Below are positions 9,825 to 19,180 of a DNA stretch of 64,000 nt, piece by piece (the first letter of the stretch is position 1; every line of letters begins with the position of its first letter). Source of the DNA: Gammaproteobacteria bacterium. Lineage in GTDB: Bacteria > Pseudomonadota > Gammaproteobacteria > Pseudomonadales > IMCC2047. The notes beneath the pieces are model-generated. The model did no database searches and was not told where the DNA came from. It was given only the letters and a program-made list of their open reading frames with translations. The position numbers and the translations under genes are program-made. The stretch covers positions 577,050-641,049 of the forward strand of contig JAJFKB010000002.1 in assembly GCA_021773395.1 (NCBI GenBank). The letters run 5' to 3'.

Positions 9825-10382
9825 ATGAACAGAATCTCAACGTTAGGCCTCGCGCTTTTGTTAGGCTACAGCGGGCACGCTTTGGCCAAGCATAATTCCA
9901 GCTATGATTACGCGAGAGTCGTGGAAGTGGAACCTATCACCAAACAGATCCGCGTCAGCAATCCCCGTCAGGAATGCTGGGAAGAACAGGTCGCACACCG
10001 GGAATTTCGAGGGCACCGCTCGGCCACTCCAACCTTGCTCGGGTCGGTCATCGGTGGCGCAATAGGCAACGAACTGGGGCACCATAAAGATGCCAAGCGT
10101 GCGGGCGTGGTAGTGGGCGCACTTCTCGGTGGCTCAATTGGCCGCGATATAGGCCGCAGAGTCAACCGCCCAGCAGACACATACTATACGTCGCAAGAGG
10201 TATGTAAAACCTATCAAGACTATCACGATGAAGAAAGGATAGTCGGCTACCAGGTTTTCTATCGATATAAGGGTGAGACCTATAGTACCGAAACAAGACA
10301 ACACCCGGGAGACCGAATAAAAGTCAAAATCTCGGTAACACCGGTTTATGAAGATCATGAGCCTGCCAGCTATCGCTATTAA
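9825..10382 (+). CDS. Glycine-zipper 2TM-domain envelope protein (SlyB/17-kDa-antigen-like)
   Basis: A 185-residue exported protein. A signal peptide (residues 1-21, ending in HALA) is followed by a domain with a glycine zipper, LLGSVIGGAIGNELG and VVVGALLGGSIGRDIG (about 70-110), the mark of the glycine-zipper 2TM family that inserts in the outer or inner membrane. The C-terminal part (about 125-185) has YQVFYRYKGETYSTETRQHPG, found in many of these proteins. Ribosome site AGAAGGAGAAGG. The exact role is unknown; such proteins are often envelope-stress lipoproteins, but no lipobox Cys is seen here. The two-component system next to it may respond to the envelope as well. Confidence 0.8.
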   Translation: MNRISTLGLALLLGYSGHALAKHNSSYDYARVVEVEPITKQIRVSNPRQECWEEQVAHREFRGHRSATPTLLGSVIGGAIGNELGHHKDAKRAGVVVGALLGGSIGRDIGRRVNRPADTYYTSQEVCKTYQDYHDEERIVGYQVFYRYKGETYSTETRQHPGDRIKVKISVTPVYEDHEPASYRY

Positions 10383-10465
10383 TATCGGCAAAGCCTGGGC
10401 GGGTATCGACGCAGGGAAGCAATGTGGGATAAACTCAGCGTGAATGCAACACACAGGTAAGATAA

Positions 10466-10765
10466 ATGGTTGATGCAACCAAACTAAAGCCAACTTCGAT
10501 ACTCGTCGCATTGCTGCTGATGGCAGGGGCCACACTGGCACCCATTAGCACCGCTGCGACGCAAGCATCCTTAATCCTTCTCGCTGAGAACAGCTTGATA
10601 TCAAAGGATCAAGCCATTGCTATTGCCAAGCGTCGACAAAAAGGCAAGGTGCTATCTGCGCAGCTAATAAAAAAAACACCCCCCGTCTATAGGGTCAAGA
10701 TGCTGACTCCCCAGGGGCGAGTTACATTTATCAGCGTGGCTGCCTATAGGAAAAGCAAGGGCTAA
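10466..10765 (+). CDS. Small exported PepSY-like protein
   Basis: Protein of 99 residues with a hydrophobic N-terminal export segment (about 11-33) and a C-terminal domain of about 55 residues, SKDQAIAIAKRRQKGKVLSA followed by PVYRVKMLTPQGRVTFISV, which fits a PepSY domain (helix AIAIA..., then two strands). PepSY proteins often sit beside response regulator/sensor kinase genes and may modulate the sensor or a periplasmic protease. It ends 4 bases before the response regulator ATG, so the three genes very likely form one operon. The function is inferred from context. Confidence 0.75.
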   Translation: MVDATKLKPTSILVALLLMAGATLAPISTAATQASLILLAENSLISKDQAIAIAKRRQKGKVLSAQLIKKTPPVYRVKMLTPQGRVTFISVAAYRKSKG

Positions 10766-10769
10766 CACT

Positions 10770-11456
10770 ATGCGCATTTTGGTCGTAGAAGATGAACCAC
10801 AGCTCAGAGATCAACTAAAACAGGCTCTCTCTCAATCCGGCTACAGTATAGACGGCGCTGAGGACGGACAGGAAGGTCTATTCCTTGGCACTGAGTATAG
10901 CTATGATGTAGCCGTCATTGACATCGGCCTGCCCAAACTCAATGGTATTGAGTTAATCAAAAAACTGCGCCGACTGAACAAAGCCTTCCCCATTCTAATA
11001 CTCACCGCACGAGGAAACTGGCAGGACAAAGTAGAAGGCCTGGAGGCCGGTGCAGACGATTATCTGGTCAAACCTTTCCATATGGAGGAGCTGAAGGCAC
11101 GACTCAATGCGCTAGTGCGCCGCTCTGCCGGACTGGCCAGCCCGGCCCTATGTATCGGCCCGATACAGCTCAACACCTCTGCTCAGCAGGTCAGCAGCAA
11201 TGAGCAAGTTCTGAACCTGACCTCCTATGAATACAAGGTATTGGAGTATCTCATGTTGCACCCGGACAAAGTGATTTCCAAAACTGAGCTGACGGAGCAT
11301 ATCTATGACCAGGATTTTGACCGCGACAGTAACGTTATCGAAGTTTTCGTAGGGCGCCTGCGTAAAAAACTGGATCCGACCGGCCAAATGAACCCAATTA
11401 TCACGATGCGCGGTCAGGGCTATCGCTTCAACCAGGATATAAAAGTACCCTTATAG
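10770..11456 (+). CDS. PhoP/OmpR-type response regulator
   Basis: DNA-binding response regulator of 228 residues. The receiver domain has the acidic pair in VVEDEP, the phosphorylation site Asp51 (VAVIDIGLPK), Thr at LILTARG and Lys at LVKPF. The C-terminal winged helix includes NLTSYEYKVLEYLMLHPDKV and the end IEVFVGRLRKKLD...ITMRGQGYRF, the OmpR/PhoB pattern close to PhoP/QseB. It lies between the PepSY gene and the sensor kinase. The inducing signal cannot be read from the sequence. Confidence 0.92.
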   Translation: MRILVVEDEPQLRDQLKQALSQSGYSIDGAEDGQEGLFLGTEYSYDVAVIDIGLPKLNGIELIKKLRRLNKAFPILILTARGNWQDKVEGLEAGADDYLVKPFHMEELKARLNALVRRSAGLASPALCIGPIQLNTSAQQVSSNEQVLNLTSYEYKVLEYLMLHPDKVISKTELTEHIYDQDFDRDSNVIEVFVGRLRKKLDPTGQMNPIITMRGQGYRFNQDIKVPL

Positions 11457-11474
11457 AAAAATGGATTTAACGCT

Positions 11475-12851
11475 ATGCTAAAGCAGAGTATGCAATCGCT
11501 ACGCGGACGCCTGATCATCAGCGCATTTGCATTCTTACTCATTTTTCTCGGCCTAACGGGATATATTTTAGACCGTGCATTTCAGAACAGCGTTGAAAAT
11601 GCCTTGAAAGAACGGCTTAAAACTCATATTTATGCATTGCTCGCCGCAGCAGCAGAAGATGAGAACAACCAACTAACGATGCCGTCCCTATTGCAAGATC
11701 CCGAGTTTAATCGTATCGATTCCGGGCGCTATGGAATTATCACGCAAAAAGACCAGGAAATCTGGCGCTCACCCTCTGCGATAAGTATCACAATCAACCT
11801 GCCTCAAAATACTGAGGTTGGCAAATATCAGCTATCCGAAAGCACCTGGGATAACGAGTCTTATTATGTATTCAGTTTCGGTATTATCTGGGAACAGGAA
11901 GATGGCTCAGAAACCGAGTACGCTATATGGGTGATTCAAAACAAGGCACCGACGCTGGCAGAAATCAGCGGCTTTCGAAATACGTTATGGCGCTGGCTGG
12001 GTGGTATTGGACTGGTATTATTATTGATTCAAAGTTTCATACTACGCTGGGGATTATCACCTCTGCCCAAGCTTGCAGAGGACCTGCAGAAAATTGAGCG
12101 GGGCGAACAGGAGCAGCTATCCGGCTCTTACCCCGTTGAACTTCAGGGCGTTGCCAGTAACCTTAATCTTCTGATCGCCAACGAACGCCAGCAACGCAAG
12201 CGTTACAAAGATACGCTCGCGGACCTGGCGCACAGCCTGAAGACACCCTTGACCATTCTGCGCGGTCTCCAAACTGCCGAAAAGGATCAAAACTATCATG
12301 AAGAAGCTATGCTAGCCACCATAGATGAGCAGGTTAGCCGCATGGACCAAATTGTGAGTTATCAGTTGCAACGTGCCACTAACCCAAGAATATCGCTAAC
12401 CAGCAAACCCGTTAACCTTGCAGCCCTGGCCGCCAAGCTGATCCGCACGCTAACAAAGGCCTACGCGGAGAAACCGGTGACCGCCGAGATACAGATCCCC
12501 GACACTCTCCAATTCCTGGGAGATGAAAGAGATCTGATGGAAGTTATGGGGAATATTTTAGACAATGCATTTAAGGCCTGCGACAACAAGATCCTGATAA
12601 GCGCCAGTCTGTCAGGCAGGCAGGAAGATAGTCATCTTGTCATTCATGTGGATGACGATGGCCCGGGGATCGCGCCCAAACAACGCTTCACGATATTGGA
12701 AAGGGGCGTTCGTGCCGATTCCAATAGCCCGGGGCATGGAATCGGACTCGCAGTGGCGGTTGACATCATAAGCAGCTACCAGGGTCAGCTAGAGATCGAT
12801 AGCAATCCATGGGGCGGTGCCCGCTTTATTTTCACAATGCCTGGCCAATAG
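11475..12851 (+). CDS. PhoQ-like sensor histidine kinase
   Basis: Membrane sensor kinase of 458 residues. One membrane segment near 14-32 and a second near 172-190 enclose a periplasmic sensor domain of about 135 residues, rich in acidic residues as in PhoQ (EDENNQ, WEQEDGSETEY). The cytoplasmic part has the dimerisation/phospho-acceptor helix with His253 (LAHSLKTPLTIL), then N-box NILDNAFKAC, DDDGPGI and GHGIGLAVA of the ATP-binding domain. It starts 18 bases after the regulator. Magnesium or cationic-peptide sensing is a guess from resemblance only. Confidence 0.9.
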   Translation: MLKQSMQSLRGRLIISAFAFLLIFLGLTGYILDRAFQNSVENALKERLKTHIYALLAAAAEDENNQLTMPSLLQDPEFNRIDSGRYGIITQKDQEIWRSPSAISITINLPQNTEVGKYQLSESTWDNESYYVFSFGIIWEQEDGSETEYAIWVIQNKAPTLAEISGFRNTLWRWLGGIGLVLLLIQSFILRWGLSPLPKLAEDLQKIERGEQEQLSGSYPVELQGVASNLNLLIANERQQRKRYKDTLADLAHSLKTPLTILRGLQTAEKDQNYHEEAMLATIDEQVSRMDQIVSYQLQRATNPRISLTSKPVNLAALAAKLIRTLTKAYAEKPVTAEIQIPDTLQFLGDERDLMEVMGNILDNAFKACDNKILISASLSGRQEDSHLVIHVDDDGPGIAPKQRFTILERGVRADSNSPGHGIGLAVAVDIISSYQGQLEIDSNPWGGARFIFTMPGQ

Positions 12852-13020
12852 CCGGCAGATCTGTCAAAGTCACCAGTCGTGCAAGCTCCGACAGAATCCT
12901 TAAGTTTCCATTGAGATATCTGCTTTAGGGCTATACATTTATAGTTAGCACGTATAGATAACGCGATACGCTGCATACACGATAAACAATATTACCACCG
13001 TACTAGGTTTTGGAGGTTCT

Positions 13021-13440
13021 GTGGCAAGTTTAGGTAACTGGGATCCCAATCAGGATCAGGAAAATACAGTCGTCGAAATCGATCAGGCGATATTATTAAA
13101 GTTCATTGGCATCAGTGAATCAGGGGAGTTGGAGCAAATTAACCAGCTGCTTTTACAGAAGGAAGTGGACGATAACCGGTCGCTGATGAAAATCCACAAA
13201 GATGCCTGGAGCAAGGTCTCTGAGGCATTCAGCAATGAACAGCTCATTCACCTGATACGCTTTTTTACTCTAGCTGAAGAAAAACTACCAGGATGGGAAG
13301 CCGGAAGCCTGTCGCCCGTCATCTGGTTGTGCCGATCCCTAAAAAGTCGGGGAGCATTTCCAGACCAGGAACTCATCTCCTGGATCAAGGAGAACTCCAG
13401 AAATAAGTTTCTACCTTACGGCAATATTTTAGATTTATAG
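13021..13440 (+). CDS. Conserved hypothetical protein, acidic, cytoplasmic
   Basis: A 139-residue protein with a GTG start behind TGGAGG at 13012-13017. No signal peptide, no membrane segment and no catalytic motif are seen. It is mostly helical in appearance, with segments EQINQLLLQKEVDDNRSL, HLIRFFTLAEEKLPGWEAG and SPVIWLCRSLKSRGAFPDQE. I do not recognise the family with certainty. It stands alone between the two-component operon and the convergent moeB. Its good ribosome site and codon-like composition make it a likely real gene. Confidence 0.7.
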   Translation: MASLGNWDPNQDQENTVVEIDQAILLKFIGISESGELEQINQLLLQKEVDDNRSLMKIHKDAWSKVSEAFSNEQLIHLIRFFTLAEEKLPGWEAGSLSPVIWLCRSLKSRGAFPDQELISWIKENSRNKFLPYGNILDL

Positions 13441-13615
13441 CGGCGTCACTCAAACACCTATATAAGAGGGACCGGTACCAAGGTTAACACTTGATCCTCT
13501 TAGGGAGCGCTAGTCCGAATATTTCACCAGTACGCCTAAAATAGCTCTGAAGCCGCTATGCAAATTGCCTTTGATCTAAAATCGCCTCGATAACGGTTTG
13601 TCACCGGCATGTGGC

Positions 13616-14356
13616 TTACTTACAAACCGGGCAATCCGACTTTTTATTCAAGCGTAACCGTTGAAAACTCATGGCTTTAGCGTCAAACAGCAACAAACTA
13701 CCCACTAGCCTGTCACCAAAACCGGTGATCACTTTCATCGTTTGAAGCGCCTGCATAGTGCCTATAATGCCGGTCAAAGGTGCTATCACGCCATTTTCCG
13801 AGCAACTTAGATTCTGTTCACTACCTTCGGGATACAGGCACTGATAACAGGGACTGTCCGTTTGTCTGGGATCAAATACCGTCAACTGCCCTTCCAGGCG
13901 AATAGCTGCACCTGAAACCAGAGGTTTTTTGTGCAGCACAGAAGCTTGATTGATTGCATAACGAATGGGGAAATTATCAGTACAATCAACAACCAGATCA
14001 CAAGCAGCAACTGCTGCTTCCAGAACCGCGCCGCCCAGCTTTTCGGCAATGGCATTAACCTGAATATGGGGATTAATTGCTTTCAGCGTTGATTCGGCCG
14101 ATGCTACCTTGGCTGAGCCTATATCCTCGAAGGTATGCGCTATCTGGCGCTGCAGATTGGTCAGATCCACCTCATCATAGTCCACTAGCGTTATATGGCC
14201 TACACCCGCCGCCGCCAGGTACATGGCGACCGGGCAACCAAGTCCGCCCAGGCCGATAATAAGCACCTTGGCATCAAGTAGTTTTTGCTGTCCTTCTATA
14301 TCCATTTCAGGCAACATGATTTGTCGACTGTACTGTAGCAATTGCTCGTCGTTCAT
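13616..14356 (-). CDS. moeB: Molybdopterin-synthase/sulfur-carrier adenylyltransferase MoeB (ThiF/HesA family)
   Basis: E1-like enzyme of 246 residues that adenylates the C-terminal Gly of a ubiquitin-fold sulfur carrier (MoaD; possibly ThiS). The nucleotide site is VLIIGLGGLGCPVAMYLAAA, followed by the conserved LVDYDEVDLTNLQRQ and DLVVDCTDNFPIRYAIN. Two CxxC pairs, CYQC and the terminal CPVC, bind structural zinc. It lies 29 bases after prmC on the same strand; prfA-prmC-moeB is a common gammaproteobacterial operon. No molybdenum genes occur in the window, so the carrier partner is not known. Confidence 0.92.
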   Translation of the reverse strand: MNDEQLLQYSRQIMLPEMDIEGQQKLLDAKVLIIGLGGLGCPVAMYLAAAGVGHITLVDYDEVDLTNLQRQIAHTFEDIGSAKVASAESTLKAINPHIQVNAIAEKLGGAVLEAAVAACDLVVDCTDNFPIRYAINQASVLHKKPLVSGAAIRLEGQLTVFDPRQTDSPCYQCLYPEGSEQNLSCSENGVIAPLTGIIGTMQALQTMKVITGFGDRLVGSLLLFDAKAMSFQRLRLNKKSDCPVCK

Positions 14357-14385
14357 TATCCTGTTCCTTATAGAGCTAAAGGCCC

Positions 14386-15309
14386 CTATTGATTAAGGGC
14401 TTCTGCTGAGGCCTCTTTATCCGCTGAGGGCCCTTTATCCGCTGAGGGCCCTTTATCCGCCGAGGGCTCTTCACCCAACCACTGACACAAGGTGGCGCGA
14501 TCACGACCGGCCAGATCCTTATGCATGGTTATGTGCTCATACCCCTGGGCAGTCAAAAGGCCTGCGACCAAATCCGCCTGTTGCCAGCCATGCTCCAATA
14601 ACAGGTACCCTCTTGTTTTTAAATGTTTCTTTGCCTGTTCCGCAATTTTCCGAATATCTGCCAGCCCACCCTCTTCCGCTACTAGTGCTGACTTCGGCTC
14701 AAACCGCACATCTCCAGCTGTCAGGTGCGGATCATAAACTTCTATATAGGGGGGGTTGCTCAGGATTAAATCGAAATCCTGTACAGGCACGTTCTGACAC
14801 CAGTCACTCACCACACAAAGTACATTATCCAGTGCCAGACTGTCACGATTGCGGTCCGCTAATTTTACAATCTCTTTGGATTGGTCAATGGCCAGCACCT
14901 GCCAATTGGGCCTTTCGCTGGCAATGGCTAATGCAATCGCTCCAGTGCCGGTTCCCAAGTCTGCAATCAACCGCTTTTCATCAGCCGAGAACAGATCTAT
15001 CGCAAGTTGTACCAGCAACTCGGTTTCTGGACGAGGAATGAGCGTCTCTTTATTTACTTCCAAATTGAGCGACCAGAATTCTCGATTACCCACTATGTAA
15101 GCAACGGGCAGACCGTCGGCCCGTTGTCCCATCATCAGTGCAAAGGCTGCTTGCTGCTCACTGGAAAGTACTTCCTCGGGCCAGGTATAGAGGTAGGTTT
15201 TATCTTGCTGCATCGCCTTGGCCAATAAAACCTCTGTATCCAGCCGAGCGGTATCACTAACCTGCTGCAAATCGCAGGCTTTTGCCAACGCCTGCTTAAT
15301 CGTCGTCAT
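14386..15309 (-). CDS. prmC: Peptide chain release factor N5-glutamine methyltransferase PrmC
   Basis: Methylates the Gln of the GGQ motif in release factors, here the product of the abutting prfA. The SAM site LIADLGTGTGAIALAIA and the glutamine-binding NPPY motif (LILSNPPYIE) are intact. At 307 residues it is about 25-30 longer than usual. The excess is a C-terminal tail made of repeated S-A-D-K-G/E-P units encoded by an 18-bp tandem repeat (14404-14475), after the normal end LCQWLG. The start at 15309 directly abuts the stop of prfA. Confidence 0.95.
   Translation of the reverse strand: MTTIKQALAKACDLQQVSDTARLDTEVLLAKAMQQDKTYLYTWPEEVLSSEQQAAFALMMGQRADGLPVAYIVGNREFWSLNLEVNKETLIPRPETELLVQLAIDLFSADEKRLIADLGTGTGAIALAIASERPNWQVLAIDQSKEIVKLADRNRDSLALDNVLCVVSDWCQNVPVQDFDLILSNPPYIEVYDPHLTAGDVRFEPKSALVAEEGGLADIRKIAEQAKKHLKTRGYLLLEHGWQQADLVAGLLTAQGYEHITMHKDLAGRDRATLCQWLGEEPSADKGPSADKGPSADKEASAEALNQ
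14404..14475 (-). repeat. 18-bp minisatellite in the 3' end of prmC, four units
   Basis: Four 18-bp units at 14404-14421, 14422-14439, 14440-14457 and 14458-14475. The middle two are identical, the outer two differ at a few bases. Each keeps the frame and encodes six residues of the type SADKGP, so copy-number change would alter only the length of the PrmC tail. Confidence 0.9.
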
Positions 15310-16398
15310 CTATTGCTCTGACGACAGCGCTGCCAATTGATCGGCCTGATGTTCGTTAATCAGCGCCTGAATTACCATATCTACATCCCCTTCCATCACC
15401 TCCGGCAACTTATAAAGGGTAAGATTAATGCGGTGATCCGTGATGCGGCCCTGAGGGTAGTTATAGGTGCGAATACGTTCCGAACGATCTCCGGAACCGA
15501 CCAAACTGCGTCGCTCATCAGCCTGCTCGGACTGTTGCTTTGACTGCGCTGAACTCAGCAATTTTGCCTGCAACAGGGACAATGCCTTCGCTTTGTTCTT
15601 ATGCTGCGACCGCTCATCCTGGCACTCCACAACGATACCACTGGGAATATGGGTGATACGAATTGCCGAATCCGTTTTGTTGACATGCTGTCCACCAGCA
15701 CCCGATGCCCTAAAGGTATCAATTCTCAGATCGTTTTTATTAACCTCCACTTCATCCAGGGTATCCGCCTCAGGCAGAATTGCAACCGTACAGGCTGAGG
15801 TATGAATACGTCCCTGGGATTCGGTTTCTGGAACTCTTTGTACCCGGTGCGCTCCAGATTCAAATTTGAGATTCCCATAAACGTCCTTACCCACTACTCG
15901 GGAAATAATCTCTTTGTAACCGCCATGCTCACCGAGATTTTCACTGATAATTTCAATTTTCCAGCCTCGACGTTCCGCATAACGAGAATACATGCGGAAC
16001 AGATCACCGGCAAATATAGCCGCCTCATCACCCCCTGTGCCGGCACGAATCTCCAGATAGGTATTGTGCGTATCATTCGGGTCCCTGGGCAATAACAGCT
16101 TCTGCAAGCTCTCGGTCAGCGCGTCTACTTTTTGCTTCGCGTCGCGTAGCTCATCTTCGGCCATTTCACGCATGTCGGCATCGCCATCCTTGAGTAGATC
16201 CTGGGCCTCCTGCATATCTTCCTGCACTTTCATATATTGCTCAAAACACTGCACTACCGGTTCGATCTCGGAGTATTCCATGGAATAACTGCGAAATTTG
16301 TCCTGGTTGGCAATTGTTTCCGCATCGCCCAACAGCGCGGCCAGTTCTTCATGCCGATCTTTCAAATGCTCAAGCTTTAATAAAATTGACGCTTTCAT
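15310..16398 (-). CDS. prfA: Peptide chain release factor 1
   Basis: Reads UAA and UAG stop codons and triggers peptide release. The 362-residue protein has the N-terminal coiled domain, the domain-2 region with the anticodon-like tripeptide region around [20 protein letters not shown], and the catalytic GGQ in [18 protein letters not shown] (near residue 232). Length and start match the family (360 in E. coli). It lies 71 bases downstream of hemA and abuts prmC, the classical hemA-prfA-prmC operon. Confidence 0.98.
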   Translation of the reverse strand: MKASILLKLEHLKDRHEELAALLGDAETIANQDKFRSYSMEYSEIEPVVQCFEQYMKVQEDMQEAQDLLKDGDADMREMAEDELRDAKQKVDALTESLQKLLLPRDPNDTHNTYLEIRAGTGGDEAAIFAGDLFRMYSRYAERRGWKIEIISENLGEHGGYKEIISRVVGKDVYGNLKFESGAHRVQRVPETESQGRIHTSACTVAILPEADTLDEVEVNKNDLRIDTFRASGAGGQHVNKTDSAIRITHIPSGIVVECQDERSQHKNKAKALSLLQAKLLSSAQSKQQSEQADERRSLVGSGDRSERIRTYNYPQGRITDHRINLTLYKLPEVMEGDVDMVIQALINEHQADQLAALSSEQ

Positions 16399-16469
16399 TC
16401 GCTATTTAAAATCTCAAAATTAGTATAAGGGTAATGGCTCCCGTCCGAGCACATAGGTTTACCTGTTCG

Positions 16470-17744
16470 CTAGCTGTTTCGATCGATATCCTGATTAGAC
16501 AGCTCAAAAAGCTCTTTCGCCCAGTCCATCACCTCCCGACGACCTTCAGCCGACGCCCGCTTTAATTGCACGCTTGGCGAATGTATCAATTTGTTGGTCA
16601 GTGCTTTGGCAAAATAGGTCATCACCTGCTCAGGACTCTGTCCATTGTCCAATTGCTTTAATGCTCGATCCAATTCATTGTCTCTGATTTGTTCTGCTTT
16701 CTCTCGATAAGCTTTCAGTGTTGCCACGGCATCAAGTGCACGCAGGCTGCGCAACATACTGATCACACCCAGATCAACCAGCTCCTGGGCTTCCTCGGCC
16801 GCAGTCTGACGCGATCGCAGGTTTTCATCAATGACCTGTTCAAGATCATCCACTGAATAAAGATACACATCGGAAAGCTTTCCGACCTCTGGCTCTATAT
16901 CTCTGGGAACCGCAATATCGACCATATACATGGGACGATGCCGTCGTTTTTTTAGTGCTCGCTCCACCGCACCCTTACCCAGGATAGGTAGTTGACTGGC
17001 CGTTGAAGCGATGACGATATCGGCGCTTTCCAGCTGTTCCGGTATCTCTGATAGTAACACCGCCTTTGCACCAAAGTTATCAGCCAACTCCTTGGCCCGT
17101 TCCAAGGTACGGTTTGCCACCACCATTTTCTGAACACCGTTTTGCTTTAAATGGCGCGCAACCAGATCAATGGTCCTGCCCGCCCCGATCAGCAAAGCCT
17201 CAGTCTTGCTTAAATCAGCAAATATGCGCTGCGCCAGGCTCACTGCAGCATAGGCCACCGAAACCGGATTTTGACCAATTGAAGTCTCCGTGCGTACCTG
17301 TTTAGCCACTGCAAAGGTATCATGAAATAACCGCGTCAGGTAGCGGCCAACGGTATTGGCCTCATTCGCCACCGCGTAAGCAGATTTTATCTGCCCCAAA
17401 ATCTGAGGCTCGCCCAGCACCATGGAATCCAGTCCGGCTGCAACACGCATAATATGCCGCATTGCTTCTTCATCCCAATGTACATAGCTACACTTCTCCA
17501 GCTCATCATGGGAAAGGCCGTGGTGATCACCCAGCCACTCTAGTACGGCACGACTACCTTTCAGCTCTGAAACACAATAAAGTTCTGTCCTGTTACAGGT
17601 GGAGACAATCGCAACCTCATCCAATTGCAGGTCCGCACAGACTTTTTGTAATGCCATGGGCATATCTTCAGGTGCAAATGCTACCTGCTCCCTCACCTCA
17701 ACAGGTGCAGTCTTATGATTAATACCCAGTGCCAACAAACCCAT
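16470..17744 (-). CDS. hemA: Glutamyl-tRNA reductase HemA
   Basis: First committed enzyme of the C5 tetrapyrrole pathway, reducing Glu-tRNA to glutamate-1-semialdehyde with NADPH. The catalytic Cys50 lies in [24 protein letters not shown] at the start, [13 protein letters not shown] and the NADPH-binding [17 protein letters not shown] are all present. Length 424 is normal. It begins the hemA-prfA-prmC-moeB run. Upstream, where Pseudomonas has the divergent TPR-lolB block, this genome has about 470 bases and then the TRAP operon. A TATAAT lies on the minus strand at 17789-17784 but no good -35 box was found. Confidence 0.98.
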   Translation of the reverse strand: MGLLALGINHKTAPVEVREQVAFAPEDMPMALQKVCADLQLDEVAIVSTCNRTELYCVSELKGSRAVLEWLGDHHGLSHDELEKCSYVHWDEEAMRHIMRVAAGLDSMVLGEPQILGQIKSAYAVANEANTVGRYLTRLFHDTFAVAKQVRTETSIGQNPVSVAYAAVSLAQRIFADLSKTEALLIGAGRTIDLVARHLKQNGVQKMVVANRTLERAKELADNFGAKAVLLSEIPEQLESADIVIASTASQLPILGKGAVERALKKRRHRPMYMVDIAVPRDIEPEVGKLSDVYLYSVDDLEQVIDENLRSRQTAAEEAQELVDLGVISMLRSLRALDAVATLKAYREKAEQIRDNELDRALKQLDNGQSPEQVMTYFAKALTNKLIHSPSVQLKRASAEGRREVMDWAKELFELSNQDIDRNS

Positions 17745-18212
17745 CAGTTACGTCAATTGCCTCAAATTCAATACGAAACGCGAATTATATAGAAAGGATA
17801 CCGCCTGAGGCTATTGATACCGTGAGAATTAGCCGAATCAAATAGAAGATGGCATCATTAAAGGCCTACTCTTGGCCCTGCGTAAAGAGCAAAACACTAC
17901 TCCGCCCCGTCCGGAAGATCTGATGAATTGATCAGCCTAGACGTAAATCACTCATGAAATTTTATATATTTTGCCGGCTGTATACCTAAACAATTAGCCA
18001 TTGATACCCGGAATGGCTTAGAACACCCGCATCGTCACATCAAGTCAACGCTTGAAAGTGGAAATTATTTACCACAAGCATTACTATCTCTGTTCGTTCG
18101 TCAGGTGTGTGCAACTCGGATACCCCTCATAAATCCCTTAGCGTTTCATGCGTAATTCTGAGAAAACATACCCTCTGGTAATTTGATATAACAATTTCGC
18201 AAGTGATAGGTT
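17745..18212. other. Intergenic region between hemA and the TRAP operon
   Basis: 468 bases between two divergent genes, so it should hold both promoters. A minus-strand TATAAT at 17789-17784 could serve hemA. No convincing promoter for the TRAP operon, RNA gene, repeat or open frame was seen. Confidence 0.5.
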
Positions 18213-19103
18213 TTGACTATTTCAATTAAAAACAGATTCTATGGGCACCTTAGAGTTTGCCTGACATGGCTCTTTCCATTAGCCATCCTTCTTGGCAATG
18301 GCTGTTCTACTTTGGTTGGTTCAGCGACAGAAAATCTTGCCTCCAGCCTATCCAGCGCAATTCTTAACAGTGACGATATTGAAACCGTTGAACAAGGCTT
18401 GCCAGCGTACCTTTTATTGCTGGATGGTATAATTGAAAATGATCCACACAACACTTCACTGCTGATGGCGGCCGCAAAGTTAAACAGCGCGTATGCCAGC
18501 ATATTCCCACAAAGCCAGGAGCAAGCGATAAAGCTTTCAAACAAGGCACTAAACTACGCAAAAACGGCTATCTGCCAAACAGAAAAACGAGCCTGTGCGC
18601 TTCAAGAGCAGCCTTTCGGGATATTCGAGAATATAGTTCTTCAATTTAAACTGTCTCAGATTGATGTTCTGTATACCCTGGGAGCAACATGGGCCAGCTG
18701 GATTGAAGTCAACAAAGCAGACTGGAACGCAATTGCAGATATCGGCCATGTCAAAAGCATTATGGAACAGGTAATACAATTAAACGAAACCCACGAAGCT
18801 GGCTCTGCACATCTTTATCTTGGTGTGCTAGACACCTTGCTGCCGCCAGCGCTGGGTGGAAAACCAGAACGGGGGAAATTACATTTCCAACGCGCCATTG
18901 AGCTCTCAGGAGAGAAAAACCTGATAGCAAAAGTTACCTACGCAAAAAGCTACGCTCGCCTGGTATTCAAGCGCGAGTTGCACGATCAATTACTTAAAGA
19001 CGTGATCGACGCAGAACCCAGGTCAGCTGGATTCACACTGATTAACACCCTCGCTCAACAACAGGCGAGGGAACTATTAGGCAGCGCCGATGACTATTTT
19101 TAA
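18213..19103 (+). CDS. TRAP transporter T-component lipoprotein TatT
   Basis: Periplasmic TPR-like lipoprotein of 296 residues that associates with TRAP substrate-binding proteins, first described for Treponema pallidum TatT-TatP. The lipobox is LLGNGCS with Cys31. The helical repeats carry the family segments NVLQFKLSQIDVLYTLGATW-like (here FENIVLQFKLSQIDVLYTL), SAHLYLGVLDTLLPPALGGKPERG and FQRAIELSGEKNLIAKVTYAK. An in-frame TGA lies at 18204, so the TTG at 18213 is nearly the only possible start. It heads the tatT-P-Q-M operon. Confidence 0.88.
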   Translation: MTISIKNRFYGHLRVCLTWLFPLAILLGNGCSTLVGSATENLASSLSSAILNSDDIETVEQGLPAYLLLLDGIIENDPHNTSLLMAAAKLNSAYASIFPQSQEQAIKLSNKALNYAKTAICQTEKRACALQEQPFGIFENIVLQFKLSQIDVLYTLGATWASWIEVNKADWNAIADIGHVKSIMEQVIQLNETHEAGSAHLYLGVLDTLLPPALGGKPERGKLHFQRAIELSGEKNLIAKVTYAKSYARLVFKRELHDQLLKDVIDAEPRSAGFTLINTLAQQQARELLGSADDYF

Positions 19104-19180
19104 GATCGGCAAATAGCAGACAAACATTCTGCGTCTGTGTAAAACCATACTCGACACTTATTTAGCTCAAAGGAGTATCT

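Noticed and set aside
13594..13629. CGGTTTGT/ACAAACCG inverted repeat at the 3' end of moeB
   Set aside because: Partly inside the coding region, 20-base loop and no T run; probably chance.
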